Notes under the pieces: generated by a model
Told to the model about the DNA's origin: nothing
The model's database searches: none
The model's input: the letters and a program-made list of their open reading frames with translations, nothing else
Assembly: GCA_938029215.1 (NCBI GenBank)
Contig: CALHFG010000009.1
Location: forward strand, 1 to 40,470
Length of the DNA stretch: 40,470 nt
Reading direction: 5' to 3'
Origin: an uncultured Acidimicrobiales bacterium
GTDB lineage: Bacteria; Actinomycetota; Acidimicrobiia; Acidimicrobiales; SZUA-35
Position numbers and translations under genes: made by a program
Shown here: positions 16,768 to 26,025 of the stretch, in pieces
Position numbering within the stretch: position 1 is the first letter of the stretch
Layout: every line of letters begins with the position of its first letter

Positions 16768-17220
16768 TCAGCTGTTTCGAAGCGGCTCCAACACCTCGAG
16801 ATAGTCCACCAGTCGACTACCGATCTCGAGGCCGGTCTCGGGATCGTCTACGTCCACGTCGAGCCACACCTCACTAACCCGGCGCCACTTGCTGTTGCCG
16901 AGGAACGGGCCACTCTCAACGTTGCCGCCCAGTTCCTTACGCCACAGTCGCTTGTGTTTCAGGAGTACATCGAGTTCGGCTTGGTTTGTCGACTCATCCT
17001 TCTCCTCGGAATGGAATCCGATCTCCAACGCCATGCCGTCACCGCCGTCTAGGTGGGAACGCCTGATCATTTGGGCCTCATAGTGAACTCGCTGAGGTTG
17101 AGCGGTTCCAAACCACACCTTGATCCCCCAGCGCCGGGCACGAATCTGCAGTTCGCCAAATCCTTCAGGTGCCATTCCTCGCACGACATCGGCCACCTCG
17201 TCAAACACATGGCTATCCAT
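16768..17220 (-). CDS. Hypothetical protein, 150 aa
   Basis: A soluble 150-residue protein with no signal peptide, membrane segment or cysteine. It is rich in Trp (six, including WWIKVWF-like spacing and SKWRRVSEVWLDVDV) and has a long charged middle section with DGGDGMALEIGFHSEEKDES (about 58-77). The alternating hydrophobic pattern suggests a mixed alpha/beta domain. Its ATG overlaps the end of the upstream acetyltransferase gene by eight bases, so the two are translationally coupled and may act together. I do not recognise the family. Confidence 0.65.
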   Translation of the reverse strand: MDSHVFDEVADVVRGMAPEGFGELQIRARRWGIKVWFGTAQPQRVHYEAQMIRRSHLDGGDGMALEIGFHSEEKDESTNQAELDVLLKHKRLWRKELGGNVESGPFLGNSKWRRVSEVWLDVDVDDPETGLEIGSRLVDYLEVLEPLRNS

Positions 17221-17638
17221 CGACGATGAGCCGCTTCCCCATGCTGATCACATCGTCTTGTTCGTAACCAAGTCGACGGTAGAACTCGGCCACCTCGGTG
17301 TTTTCGGTACGGATCTGCAGATTGACCTTCGGGCAGCCCAAGCCCAGTAGCCGACGTTCAGCCTCCACCATCAACTGCTGACCCAGCCCCGTGCCCTGAA
17401 GATCGGGATCCACTCCCAGGTAGTTGATCCAGCCTCGATGGCCGTCGTACCCCGCCATGACCGTCCCCACCAGGCGATCCTCGGCGAGGGCGACGAGGAA
17501 AAGGTCATCGTCGACCGCCAACTTGCGATCGATGTCGAGGTGGGCGTCGTTCCAGGGGCGGGTCAACCCACTGGCAACCCAGATTTCGATGACCGACGCC
17601 CGGTCAGCTTCCACAAACTCCCGCACCTGAACTGTCAC
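17213..17638 (-). CDS. GNAT acetyltransferase (YpeA-like)
   Basis: A 141-residue GNAT N-acetyltransferase; this is the same size class as YpeA-type enzymes. Motif A for acetyl-CoA binding is visible as VDPDLQGTGLGQQLMVEAERRL (Gln-x-x-Gly-x-Gly at its core). Strand beta4 precedes it with VGTVMAGYDGHRGWINYLGV, and AEFYRRLGYEQDDVISMGKRL follows at the C-terminus. I chose the GTG at 17638, which gives the family N-terminus (VQVREFVEADRASVIEIW). It overlaps the downstream unknown gene by eight bases. The acceptor is not predictable; protein N-terminal, small amine or drug acetylation are all possible. Confidence 0.83.
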   Translation of the reverse strand: MTVQVREFVEADRASVIEIWVASGLTRPWNDAHLDIDRKLAVDDDLFLVALAEDRLVGTVMAGYDGHRGWINYLGVDPDLQGTGLGQQLMVEAERRLLGLGCPKVNLQIRTENTEVAEFYRRLGYEQDDVISMGKRLIVDG

Positions 17639-17700
17639 TCCCCCAGTCTGGCGAAGCCGAATTCGAAGCGCACGTCGAGGCGGTGTATCACAATGGGGCG

Positions 17701-17919
17701 ATGGCCGCACCGACCGGATTCGACTGGCACGAGCAAAGCAACGGCGACGTCGTAATCACCCACCACGGGAAAACGGCGACGACCCTACGAGGACGGCGCG
17801 CCGCGGAGTTCATCGAAGAGATCGGGGAGGGTGACGGCCAGGACCTGATGGCGCGCCTTACCGGCAACTACAAACGCGGCAACGAACGCAAAGCCCGCAA
17901 CCATCCGCGCAACCGCTAG
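17701..17919 (+). CDS. Small conserved-looking protein, 72 aa
   Basis: A 72-residue soluble protein with a compact beta-rich start (FDWHEQSNGDVVITHHGKTA), a short helix (RRAAEFIEEI) and a strongly basic C-terminal tail (YKRGNERKARNHPRNR). The tail could touch nucleic acid. The frame is open from a GTG at 17683, but the ATG at 17701 gives a cleaner N-terminus. It begins 62 bases from the divergent acetyltransferase. Its stop overlaps the stop of the convergent unknown gene by four bases. I do not assign a function. Confidence 0.6.
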   Translation: MAAPTGFDWHEQSNGDVVITHHGKTATTLRGRRAAEFIEEIGEGDGQDLMARLTGNYKRGNERKARNHPRNR

Positions 17920-18320
17920 GGCAGCGCATCGAGCAAGAGTTCGGTGTCGAGGTTGATCGTGAGCCAGTTGGGCTTTTCCGAACCAGCCTTAGCCGGATCG
18001 GTGGTCGCAATTACCAGGTGTCCCGTTCGAGCCCCCTCTTCTAACACCCGACGTTGATCAGGGAGGGAGAACTGCAACACAAAGGTGCAGATCACCGGCG
18101 ATGTGACGGTCACGGCCAGGAGGAAGAGATGGCCACGACCACGCGGAACGCACATGGCTTTTGTGGCGATCTTGCCCACGCCCTCAACGGCATGGACCCG
18201 GGCAAGGTCGGCAACCTCGGGGTGTCCGCTGGCATCGACCACCGCTGTCGGCAACTCCTCCCCGGCGGCGGAGAGGGTGAGGCCGGTTTGGCGCACGGGA
18301 AGAACTGGCGGCTGGCTCAC
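17916..18320 (-). CDS. Hypothetical protein, 134 aa
   Basis: A small soluble protein with alternating hydrophobic strands, including HLFLLAVTVTSPVICTFVLQF (about residues 73-93), and a conserved-looking RVLEEGARTGHLVIATTDP segment near the C-terminus. The frame is open further upstream to 18410, but that part lies antisense to the glycine riboswitch. I therefore chose the GTG at 18320, the first start codon below the riboswitch; no clear Shine-Dalgarno is present. It is divergent from gcvT and could share its control region. Family unknown to me. Confidence 0.58.
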   Translation of the reverse strand: MSQPPVLPVRQTGLTLSAAGEELPTAVVDASGHPEVADLARVHAVEGVGKIATKAMCVPRGRGHLFLLAVTVTSPVICTFVLQFSLPDQRRVLEEGARTGHLVIATTDPAKAGSEKPNWLTINLDTELLLDALP

Positions 18321-18364
18321 ACGGTCAGGGTAGAAGCGTGTTACCTTCAAACCTGAGTCGCACA

Positions 18365-18525
18365 GCTGTGTGGGAGAGCGCCGGTCCGATCCCGGCCGCC
18401 GAAGGAGCAACCACCCCGGAAACTCTCAGGCCCCTGTACCGCCCAGCGAATGGCTCCTCTGGAGAGAGCTGGACCGATATCCAGCCGCCGAAGGGTTAAT
18501 GCTCTCAGGCATCCGTGACAGAGGG
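18365..18525 (+). promoter_or_regulatory. Tandem glycine riboswitch upstream of gcvT
   Basis: Two glycine aptamers lie in tandem. The first (about 18365-18447) contains GGGAGAGCGCCGG, then CCGGCCGCCGAAGGAGCAA and the distal ACTCTCAGGCCCCTGTACC. The second (about 18453-18525) contains CTCTGGAGAGAGCTGG, then CCAGCCGCCGAAGGG and GCTCTCAGGCATCCGTGACAG. The paired 'GCCGNAGG' and 'CTCTCAGG' elements in each are diagnostic of this class. A short linker joins them, the standard cooperative arrangement. The gcvT start follows within about 35 bases. In this class glycine binding usually turns on the cleavage genes; no classical terminator is visible after aptamer 2, so control may act on translation initiation. 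Confidence 0.93.
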
Positions 18526-18559
18526 GGTACTACATCACTTCAAGATGAGGTACTCCTTC

Positions 18560-19690
18560 GTGTCCACAAACGACGCCAACCCAACCGAACCGCTCAAGAC
18601 CACCGCGCTTCACGATTTGCATGTGGAGCTCGGTGCCCGGCTCGTCCCGTTCGCGGGCTGGAACATGCCGATCCAGTACGAGGGCGTGGTGGCCGAACAC
18701 ACCTGGTGTCGAACGCACGCCGGGCTGTTCGATGTGGCCCACATGGCAGTGGTGGAGCTCTGGGGCTCGGACCCCGCCGCCGCACTCGAGACCGTAACCC
18801 CCGCCGGTTACACCACACTGGCAGAGGGTCGGCAGCGCTATGGCCTCCTCACAAACGACGACGGCGGAGTGATCGATGACTTCATGGGCATCAACTGGGG
18901 TGAACATTTCACCCTCGTCGTTAACGCTGGCCGGGCGGGAGTAGACATCCCTCACCTCACCGAACGGCTCACGCCGCTAGGTATCGAGGTACGACCCAAA
19001 CCCGAAATCGCGCTCATGGCGCTTCAAGGACCCGAAGCCGCTGCGGTCGTAATCGAACGAGACCCCTCCCTCAGCGACACGGTCTTTCTCGATGCTCGCA
19101 TGGCCGAGCTCGGCGGAATTCAAGTGGCGGTATTTCGTGCCGGCTACACCGGCGAAGACGGATTCGAGATCGCGGTCGCCAGCGATGAAGCCGAACAACT
19201 GGCCCGTCTCCTCCTGGCCGATGAGCGAGTCCGACCCGCTGGGCTGGGTGCTCGCGACACGTTGCGGTTAGAGGCAGGGCTGTGTCTATACGGCAATGAC
19301 CTGGACGAAACCACGTCGCCCGTCGAGGCCGACCTGAAGTGGACCATCCCGAAACGCCGCCGCGAGGCCGCCGATTTTCCCGGAGCCGAACGCATCATGC
19401 GCGAATGGAACGAGGGCCCCACACGGGTCCGAGTCGGCCTCCAACCCCAAGGCCGCCGCCCGGTCCGTGACGGAGCCTCGCTGCGAACGAAAGATGCAAC
19501 CGAACCGTGCGGCGTCGTTTCCAGTGGCGGCTTCGGGCCAACCGTCGAAGCGCCGGTTGCCATGGGCTATGTCCCGCCCTCGCTCGCAACCATCGGCACC
19601 GAACTGATCGCCGATGTCCGAGGCAACGATGTGACCTGCGTCGTTGCTCCCTTGCCATTCTCCCCCCACCGATTCCACCGAGGAGCCTGA
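18560..19690 (+). CDS. gcvT: Glycine cleavage system T protein (aminomethyltransferase)
   Basis: A 376-residue tetrahydrofolate-dependent aminomethyltransferase. It transfers the one-carbon unit from aminomethylated H protein to THF and releases ammonia. Landmarks are [20 protein letters not shown] at the N-terminus, [10 protein letters not shown] (about 61-70), GGVIDDFMG carrying the conserved catalytic Asp, [13 protein letters not shown] and [21 protein letters not shown] chose the GTG at 18560, preceded at a good distance by GAGG; an ATG at 18545 is possible. A GTG at 18515 lies inside the second aptamer and is unlikely. The gene is controlled by the glycine riboswitch and followed after one base by gcvP. 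Confidence 0.93.
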   Translation: MSTNDANPTEPLKTTALHDLHVELGARLVPFAGWNMPIQYEGVVAEHTWCRTHAGLFDVAHMAVVELWGSDPAAALETVTPAGYTTLAEGRQRYGLLTNDDGGVIDDFMGINWGEHFTLVVNAGRAGVDIPHLTERLTPLGIEVRPKPEIALMALQGPEAAAVVIERDPSLSDTVFLDARMAELGGIQVAVFRAGYTGEDGFEIAVASDEAEQLARLLLADERVRPAGLGARDTLRLEAGLCLYGNDLDETTSPVEADLKWTIPKRRREAADFPGAERIMREWNEGPTRVRVGLQPQGRRPVRDGASLRTKDATEPCGVVSSGGFGPTVEAPVAMGYVPPSLATIGTELIADVRGNDVTCVVAPLPFSPHRFHRGA

Positions 19691-19691
19691 A

Positions 19692-22514
19692 ATGTCCGAT
19701 GCCACCCACACCTTTGCCGACCGCCACGTAAGTCTCACCCAAGACGAGCGAGCCAAGATGCTGGCCGGCCTCGGCTTCAGTTCTGCCTCTGACCTGCTGG
19801 AAGAAGCTGTCCCGGACGACATCCACATCAAGGGCATGCTCAACGTGCCAGCCGCGTTGAGCGAGACCGAAGCCCTTGCGCTTTTGCGATCATACGCCGA
19901 CCAGAACGAGGTCTTCACCAGTCTCATCGGCCAAGGATGGAACGACACCATCACCCCAGCGGTGATTCGTCGCAACATGATCGAAAACCCGGCTTGGTAC
20001 ACCGCATACACGCCCTACCAGCCCGAGATCAGCCAAGGGCGACTGGAGATGTTGTTGGTCTTCCAGACGATGATTGCCGACCTCACCGGATGCGAGCTCG
20101 CAAATGCATCGCTGCTCGACGAGTCGACGGCGTCGGCAGAAGCCATGACCATGCTGCGCCGGTTGGATCGCACCAAGCGAACCGGTTTCTTCGTGGACCA
20201 GGACTGCCACCCTCAGACGATTGCGGTCTGCCTCACCAGGGCAGAGCCGCTCGGGATCGACATCACCGTGGGCGACCCCAGCACCGACCTCGTTGTCAAC
20301 GAGGTCTACGGCGCCCTGTTGGCTCAGCCGGGATCATCGGGCGTCGTCCGCGACCTAGCTCCCATCATCGACGCCCTGCACGAAGCCAAGGCTTCGGCGG
20401 CGGTCACTACCGACCTGTTCTACTGCACGGTGGGTGTCTCGCCCGGTGAGATTGGCGCCGACGTGGTCGTTGGAAGCGCTCAACGTTTTGGTGTTCCCAT
20501 GGGCTTTGGCGGCCCCCACGCAGGCTTCATGGCAACTCGTGAGAAACATGCCCGCGCGATTCCTGGTCGACTGGTCGGTGTCAGCATCGACAGCCACGGC
20601 CAACCCGCCTACCGTCTCACGCTGCAAACCAGGGAGCAGCACATCCGCCGCGACAAGGCGACGTCGAACATCTGCACCGCACAGGCGCTTCTCGCGAACG
20701 TTGCGGCCTCGTACGCCTGTTGGCACGGACCGGATGGTTTGAAGGCCATCGCGGAGCGTATGAGCAGCTATGCCGGAGCGTTCCGTGCGTCGGTCACCGC
20801 CGCAGGCTTCGAAGCGACCGATGCCTTCTTCGACACGATCACCGTTGCGACCGGCGAACGCACCGACAGCATCATGGCTGCCGCCGCGAGCCGACGGATC
20901 AACCTCCGCCGGTTGAGCGACACATCGGTGTCCATGAGTTTCGACGAGACCACGACCCGGGCGACACTGTCGCTGTTGGCCGAATCGTTCGAGATAGACC
21001 TCAACCTTGATGCTGCGTCTCCCGGGATCCCCGAGGCGCTCTTGCGAAACACGCCGTTCCTCACCGACGAACGGTTTCATCGCTACCAGAGCGAACACGA
21101 AATGCTTCGCTGGCTCCGTCGTCTGGCCGACCGGGACCTCGCCCTCGACCGGACCATGATCCCGCTGGGTTCGTGCACCATGAAGCTCAACGCAGCAGCC
21201 GAGATGGAGCCAATCACCTGGCCCGAATTTGCCGGCATCCATCCGTTCGCGCCAGCGGAGCAAACGCTGGGCTACGCCCGCCTGATCACCGACCTCGAAA
21301 ACGATCTTGCCGAGGTCACCGGTTACGACGCCATCAGCCTGCAGCCCAACGCGGGAAGCCAGGGCGAATACGCAGGTTTGCTCGCGATCCGTGGGTGGCA
21401 AGACGCGCGGGGGCAAGGCCACCGGACCGTCTGTTTGATTCCCCAGAGTGCCCACGGCACGAACGCAGCCTCGGCCGTAATGGCCGGCATGCGAGTGGTG
21501 GTCGTCGGTACCAACGAGCGTGGCGATGTCGACATGGATGATCTCAAAGCCAAGATCGAGACCCACCGTGACGATCTTGCCGCACTGATGATCACCTACC
21601 CCAGTACCCATGGCGTATACGAACACACCGTGGCCGAGGTGTGTTCGCTTGTCCACGAGGCAGGTGGACAGGTCTACACCGATGGCGCCAACCTCAACGC
21701 CCTGGTGGGCGTCGCCCAGCCCGGCAAGTTTGGCTCCGACGTAAGCCACCTCAACCTGCATAAGACCTTCTGCATCCCCCACGGCGGTGGCGGGCCCGGC
21801 GTCGGCCCTATCGGCGTGGGCGAGCACCTGATCCCGTTCCTCCCCCAGACAACGGTGGAACCGGCGGGCGAGGTGCAGCGCCGAGTGTCGGGGGCAGCCT
21901 TCGGGTCGGCCGGGATCCTGCCGATCTCGTGGATGTACATCCGGATGATGGGGCCCGATGGTCTTCGTCGTGCGACCGAGGGGGCGGTCTTGGCTGCCAA
22001 CTATGTGGCTTCACGCCTGCGGGAGCACTTTCCGATCCTCTACACCGGGCCCGGCGGACTTGTTGCGCACGAGTGCATTATCGATATTCGATCCCTCGAT
22101 GAGGCCACCCAGGTGAACGTGGACGACATCGCCAAACGGCTTGCGGACTATGGCTTCCATGCGCCCACAATGAGCTTTCCAGTTGCCGGCACGCTCATGA
22201 TCGAACCGACCGAGAGCGAGAGCTTGGCCGAACTCGACCGTTTCTGTGATGCAATGATCGGCATTGCGGCCGAGATCGCGCAGGTCGCCAACGGCGAAGT
22301 CGACGTGGAAGCCAGCGTGCTACGAAACGCTCCACACACCGCGGCCGACCTGCTGAACGACGACTGGGATCGACCCTACAGCCGTAACCAGGCGGCCTTC
22401 CCGCTGCCCGGCATGAAGCAGGACAAGTATTTCCCTCCGGTGGGACGGATCGACAATGCGCACGGCGATCGCAATCTGCAGTGCAGCTGCCCGCCGCTGG
22501 AGGCGTTTGAATAG
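19692..22514 (+). CDS. gcvP: Glycine dehydrogenase (decarboxylating), P protein
   Basis: A 940-residue full-length P protein, with both homologous halves in one chain. It decarboxylates glycine using PLP and passes the aminomethyl group to lipoylated H protein. The PLP lysine is Lys691 in [21 protein letters not shown]. Other marks are the N-terminal [30 protein letters not shown] and [13 protein letters not shown] near the middle, and MIEPTESES near the C-terminus. GAGGAG lies just before the ATG, one base after the gcvT stop. No gcvH or lipoate gene follows, so the H protein must be encoded elsewhere. Length and motif order are normal. Confidence 0.95.
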   Translation: MSDATHTFADRHVSLTQDERAKMLAGLGFSSASDLLEEAVPDDIHIKGMLNVPAALSETEALALLRSYADQNEVFTSLIGQGWNDTITPAVIRRNMIENPAWYTAYTPYQPEISQGRLEMLLVFQTMIADLTGCELANASLLDESTASAEAMTMLRRLDRTKRTGFFVDQDCHPQTIAVCLTRAEPLGIDITVGDPSTDLVVNEVYGALLAQPGSSGVVRDLAPIIDALHEAKASAAVTTDLFYCTVGVSPGEIGADVVVGSAQRFGVPMGFGGPHAGFMATREKHARAIPGRLVGVSIDSHGQPAYRLTLQTREQHIRRDKATSNICTAQALLANVAASYACWHGPDGLKAIAERMSSYAGAFRASVTAAGFEATDAFFDTITVATGERTDSIMAAAASRRINLRRLSDTSVSMSFDETTTRATLSLLAESFEIDLNLDAASPGIPEALLRNTPFLTDERFHRYQSEHEMLRWLRRLADRDLALDRTMIPLGSCTMKLNAAAEMEPITWPEFAGIHPFAPAEQTLGYARLITDLENDLAEVTGYDAISLQPNAGSQGEYAGLLAIRGWQDARGQGHRTVCLIPQSAHGTNAASAVMAGMRVVVVGTNERGDVDMDDLKAKIETHRDDLAALMITYPSTHGVYEHTVAEVCSLVHEAGGQVYTDGANLNALVGVAQPGKFGSDVSHLNLHKTFCIPHGGGGPGVGPIGVGEHLIPFLPQTTVEPAGEVQRRVSGAAFGSAGILPISWMYIRMMGPDGLRRATEGAVLAANYVASRLREHFPILYTGPGGLVAHECIIDIRSLDEATQVNVDDIAKRLADYGFHAPTMSFPVAGTLMIEPTESESLAELDRFCDAMIGIAAEIAQVANGEVDVEASVLRNAPHTAADLLNDDWDRPYSRNQAAFPLPGMKQDKYFPPVGRIDNAHGDRNLQCSCPPLEAFE

Positions 22515-22543
22515 CCGGTCGGTAGCGAGCCGCTGATCAGCGA

Positions 22544-23131
22544 TTACTTAGCCGCGCGGAAAGCCCGAGAAAGCAGCGGGCTGTCGGCCGCCAGGTCTTT
22601 CTTGGGAGGGCCCGCCTCTTCGGGATCTTCGTCGCCCTGCTTGGGCCAGCGGAATCCTTCTTCGGCGGCGGGCTGTTCTTTGGCCACGGGCGCAGGCTCC
22701 GGCTTTGGCTCAGGCTGTGGTCGACGAGCGGCCGGACGTTCGGTGGGGACGGCCGGGGCTGGCTCGGCCGCAACCGGTTCTTCTACTTCGGTGTCTTCGG
22801 CTCGACGCGACTGCGGATCGGCAGGGCGCTTGGTAGAAGGACGTTCGGTAGGCACGGCGAAGGCCGGCGCTGGGCGACCCTCATCCTCAGCCGACCAGAT
22901 CTCGAGCTTGCGAGCCCCGGTTCTGCGATCGACCATCTGCCAGCCCACAGGGGCTGTACGCGACGAAGCGTGTCGCTCACACAGCGGCATTCCATTGCGC
23001 GCATGTGTGAGGTCGATCAGTATCGCAGTTGAACGCTCGGCGTCGAACTGAAGACTTGCGGCTGCTTTTTCCCGGCACCCGATGCGGCTGCATATCAAAC
23101 CCACGGCGCAAAGAGTATCGCCTGTGGGCAT
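22544..23131 (-). CDS. DUF3499 family protein with Pro/Glu-rich tail
   Basis: A 195-residue protein of the actinobacterial DUF3499 type. The N-terminal domain (about 10-70) has two Cys in CSRIGC, a further LCERHASSRTAPVGWQMVDRR, and an intervening strand; the Cys/His set suggests a small zinc-binding fold. After about residue 80 it becomes low complexity, rich in Pro, Glu, Ala and Arg, with two copies of a PTERP motif, and ends with a short charged helix. The ATG at 23131 lies only three bases from the first possible start of divergent xdhC. A GTG at 23104 would fit the domain edge better, so the start is uncertain. The function of DUF3499 is not known to me. Confidence 0.8.
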   Translation of the reverse strand: MPTGDTLCAVGLICSRIGCREKAAASLQFDAERSTAILIDLTHARNGMPLCERHASSRTAPVGWQMVDRRTGARKLEIWSAEDEGRPAPAFAVPTERPSTKRPADPQSRRAEDTEVEEPVAAEPAPAVPTERPAARRPQPEPKPEPAPVAKEQPAAEEGFRWPKQGDEDPEEAGPPKKDLAADSPLLSRAFRAAK

Positions 23132-23134
23132 GCT

Positions 23135-24121
23135 GTGGTTGTGGAACGCGTGAGAGAAAGTGTCCGTTCTTTTCATCCGACGTCCGGAACGTTGGTCCGC
23201 GTCGTCGAAATTTTCGGTGTCGGACTGCGCGAAAGTGATGACGGTGCGGTCGTTTTGGCCAATGAAAACGGCGATCGATCGGTCCATGGATCCGTTCTTC
23301 GCGGCGTCGCAGACCACCAACTTCTCGCCGCTCCAAATGATCGGAACCTGCTGAACGTGTCGGTGTCGGACGTAGACGCTGACTCCGCTGGCCTGGTATG
23401 TGGAGGCCGAGCCACTTTGCTCCTCAGTCCAATCAAAGACTTACCAGCGGAAGCGATCCAGTGGCTTGCCGCCAGCGAGCCGGTGGTTTTGGTGACACCA
23501 GCCGATGGCTCCGGACCCGACCTTGTAGTCAGCACCCAGGGCCACGCGGGTGCACTCGAATCGCCCGAACTCACCGATCAGGCCATTGCCGCTGCCCGTC
23601 AGGTGATTCGGAGGGGAACCTCAACCGCAGAGTTGGTGGAAATTTTTGACACTTCGCTTTTGCTATCCGCGGCAATCCCCACCACACGCGCCATCATCGT
23701 CGGCGGCGGTCCGATGGCAGATGCGTTTCGGGCCCAGGGAGAGCTCATGGGGTGGCAGGTGCACATGACCGACGACGCGGTCGAAGCGACATCATTCTGC
23801 GACACGGCCACTCCCGCTGACGCGGTGTTGGTGCTGAGCCATAACCCAAACGTCGATACACCAGTGCTCGCTGCCGCTCTTTCAAGTTCGGTCGGATACA
23901 TCGGCGCCATGGGATCTCGCCGCACTCAGGCCGCTCGAGCCGAACGCCTGGAGGCGCTGGGACATAACGATCGTTCTCGCATCAACGGGCCAGTAGGCCT
24001 CGACCTTGGGTCGCGAACGCCCTCGGAGACTGCCGTTGCGATGGCAGCAGAATTTCTTGCCGTACGCCGGGGTCGCCCACCGGCATCACTCTCTACTCAC
24101 GACGGACCAATTCACGCATGA
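23135..24121 (+). CDS. XdhC/CoxI family protein
   Basis: A 328-residue XdhC/CoxI-type protein; family members sulfurate and insert the molybdenum cofactor into xanthine dehydrogenase or CO dehydrogenase. The N-terminal XdhC domain contains LVCGGRATLLLSP (about 88-100) with the conserved Cys. The C-terminal Rossmann domain has AIIVGGGPMADAF (about 186-198), VLVLSHNP and GYIGAMGSRRTQAARAERL. The very N-terminus is atypical. Start codon uncertain: GTG at 23135, 23141 or 23150. No molybdenum hydroxylase gene lies in the window. Its stop overlaps the start of a sulfotransferase by four bases, an unusual partner. The enzyme it serves is unknown. Confidence 0.8.
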   Translation: MVVERVRESVRSFHPTSGTLVRVVEIFGVGLRESDDGAVVLANENGDRSVHGSVLRGVADHQLLAAPNDRNLLNVSVSDVDADSAGLVCGGRATLLLSPIKDLPAEAIQWLAASEPVVLVTPADGSGPDLVVSTQGHAGALESPELTDQAIAAARQVIRRGTSTAELVEIFDTSLLLSAAIPTTRAIIVGGGPMADAFRAQGELMGWQVHMTDDAVEATSFCDTATPADAVLVLSHNPNVDTPVLAAALSSSVGYIGAMGSRRTQAARAERLEALGHNDRSRINGPVGLDLGSRTPSETAVAMAAEFLAVRRGRPPASLSTHDGPIHA

Positions 24122-25071
24122 CCGAACCTACGTTTGCTGGACCCCAGCCTCCTACTGCGCTCCCCAAGCTCAGCCCCTATGGCGGGCCTGAGCGACCCCG
24201 ATCGGGTGCGGTGGACAACCTCAAAGGCTCGATCCTCAGCGGCATTCGATCCTTTGGCTCAGCCACGGCATCGCTGCGGGCCACACCGGACTATCTGATC
24301 ATCGGAACCAAACGCGGTGGCAGCACCTCGCTTGCTCGCTGGGTTCTCCAACATCCCGATGTGCAGTCGCTCTTTCCCGCGCAGGAGACCCGCAAGGGCA
24401 CCTACTACTTCGACGTCAACTACAGCCGTGGAGCATCGTGGTATCGCTCCCACTTCCCCACCAGAGCCTCGCTTGCCCTGAAGTCGAAGAAGGCCGGCCG
24501 ACAGCAATTGATCGGCGAAGCGGTTCCCTACTACCTGCATCACCCGCATGCACCGGTGAGAGCGCGCTCGTTCGCCCCGAACGCAAAAATCATCGCACTA
24601 CTACGTGACCCGGTGCAGCGGGCCTACGGCCACTGGGGGGAACGGACTCGTAACGGTGTTGAATGGCTTCCGTTCGCCGAAGCGTTGAGCGCCGAAGCCG
24701 AACGTCTGGCTGGGGAAGAACAACGCATTCTTGATGATCCGGGCTACGTGAGCTTTGCTCACCAGCACTTCAGCTACGTCGACCAGGGCCGCTACGAACG
24801 TGGGCTGGCCCGCTGGATGAAACACTGGCCCGCCAATCAACTGCTGGTGATCCGCAGCGAAGACATGTACGCCGATCCTGCCACGGTCTACAGCCAAGTG
24901 ACCGAGTTTCTGGGCCTGGCACCGTTCGAGCCAGCCGAGTTCGGCGCGTGGAACATGAAAGCGACGTCGTCCATCCCACCCGATGAAGAGGCCCGGCTCC
25001 GGACGCTTTTGGCGCCCAGCATCACCAACACCGAAGAGTTGGTGGGGAGATCGTTGCATTGGAACCAGTAG
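24118..25071 (+). CDS. Sulfotransferase (PAPS-dependent), first of pair
   Basis: A 317-residue sulfotransferase-domain protein. The 5'-phosphosulfate loop is YLIIGTKRGGSTSLARWVLQ (about 59-78), and the 3'-phosphate-binding strand-helix is IIALLRDPVQRAYGHW (about 157-172). GEAVPYYLHH and LVIRSEDMYADP are also typical of the carbohydrate/heparan-type branch. The first 50 residues are Pro-rich and of unclear role; there is no membrane segment. The ATG overlaps the xdhC stop (ATGA), and the next sulfotransferase begins before this one ends. The acceptor, perhaps a glycan or lipid, cannot be told. PAPS synthesis genes are not in the window. Confidence 0.85.
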   Translation: MTEPTFAGPQPPTALPKLSPYGGPERPRSGAVDNLKGSILSGIRSFGSATASLRATPDYLIIGTKRGGSTSLARWVLQHPDVQSLFPAQETRKGTYYFDVNYSRGASWYRSHFPTRASLALKSKKAGRQQLIGEAVPYYLHHPHAPVRARSFAPNAKIIALLRDPVQRAYGHWGERTRNGVEWLPFAEALSAEAERLAGEEQRILDDPGYVSFAHQHFSYVDQGRYERGLARWMKHWPANQLLVIRSEDMYADPATVYSQVTEFLGLAPFEPAEFGAWNMKATSSIPPDEEARLRTLLAPSITNTEELVGRSLHWNQ

Positions 25072-26018
25072 CCAACCCCAAGCAAGCAGTGCTCTTTATC
25101 GGTGGGCTCGGGCGTTCGGGAAGCACGCTTATCGAACGACTTCTCAATGAATATCCACAGACCTTCGCCATCGGCGAAAGCGTCCACATCTGGGAGCGAG
25201 GTCTGCGAGACGATGAGCTGTGTGGCTGCGGCGACACCTTCAGTCAGTGTGCGTTCTGGTCCGAGGTCGGCCGCGAGGCATTCGGCGACTGGTCCGAAAT
25301 CGACGTGAGCCAGGTCATCGATCAACGGTGGGACATCGACCGGTCCCGTCGACTCCCCCAGATGATCAAGGCCCATCGCAGCGGAATCATCCCGTCGGAC
25401 CACAAGGACTACCTCGAACTCATCGGCTCCATCCTGGTCGCTGCAGGACAGGTGGCCAAGCGACAAACCGGCGCCAGCATCGTGTTGGACTCGTCGAAAC
25501 ATCTCAGCTCCGCCGCGTTGTATTCCTTAGATGATCGGTTGGATGTCCGCGTTCTCCACGTGATCAGAGATCCGCGTGGTGTGGCGTACTCGTCAACCAA
25601 AGTGGTCGATCGGCCCGAAGCACGCGGGGGCGACATGGAACAGATGCCCACCTACAGCCCGGCTCGCACCGCGGCCCGATGGGTTACCGACAATACCGGC
25701 TTCGCTCAGCTCGAACGGCTCGGCGTACCGACGTTGCGTCTGCGGTATGAAGACTTCCTCACTGACCCGTTGGGTTCTCTGGCTTCGGTCGCCACGTTCG
25801 CAGGCATCGACCCGCCCGAACTTCCCGACGGCGTATTCGACGGCTCCACCGGCGTGCTCGCTACTCCGATGCATTCGGCGGCTGGCAACCCGATGCGCTT
25901 TGGCAGCGCCAACGTGACCCTTCGTCTCGACGACGCCTGGCGATCCAAGATGCCAGCCAAGGACCGCCGTCTCGTGAGCGCCATCACCGCCGGCACCCGC
26001 ACACTCTTCGGCTACTAA
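25059..26018 (+). CDS. Sulfotransferase, second of pair
   Basis: A 319-residue sulfotransferase-fold protein, clearly different from its neighbour. The PAPS loop is VLFIGGLGRSGSTLIERLL (about 11-29) and the 3'-phosphate site is RVLHVIRDPRGVAYS (about 164-178), with LRLRYEDFLTDP (about 229-240) downstream. An inserted Cys-rich segment (DELCGCGDTFSQCAFW, about 53-68) is shared with many bacterial sulfotransferase-family proteins. It uses a TTG start with GGGGAG nine bases upstream; the start lies inside the end of the first sulfotransferase gene, so translation is coupled. A three-way-junction palindrome follows the stop. Confidence 0.83.
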   Translation: MEPVANPKQAVLFIGGLGRSGSTLIERLLNEYPQTFAIGESVHIWERGLRDDELCGCGDTFSQCAFWSEVGREAFGDWSEIDVSQVIDQRWDIDRSRRLPQMIKAHRSGIIPSDHKDYLELIGSILVAAGQVAKRQTGASIVLDSSKHLSSAALYSLDDRLDVRVLHVIRDPRGVAYSSTKVVDRPEARGGDMEQMPTYSPARTAARWVTDNTGFAQLERLGVPTLRLRYEDFLTDPLGSLASVATFAGIDPPELPDGVFDGSTGVLATPMHSAAGNPMRFGSANVTLRLDDAWRSKMPAKDRRLVSAITAGTRTLFGY

Positions 26019-26025
26019 CCCCCAC

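Noticed and set aside
18321..18410. N-terminal extension of the 134-aa unknown gene
   Set aside because: It would be encoded antisense to the first glycine aptamer, whose conserved bases explain the sequence.
18515..18559. GTG at 18515 as the gcvT start
   Set aside because: It lies inside the second glycine aptamer; the GTG at 18560 has a better ribosome site and fits the family N-terminus.
20355..21827. Long minus-strand frame inside gcvP
   Set aside because: It overlaps a complete glycine dehydrogenase with all motifs; its composition is typical of an antisense shadow.
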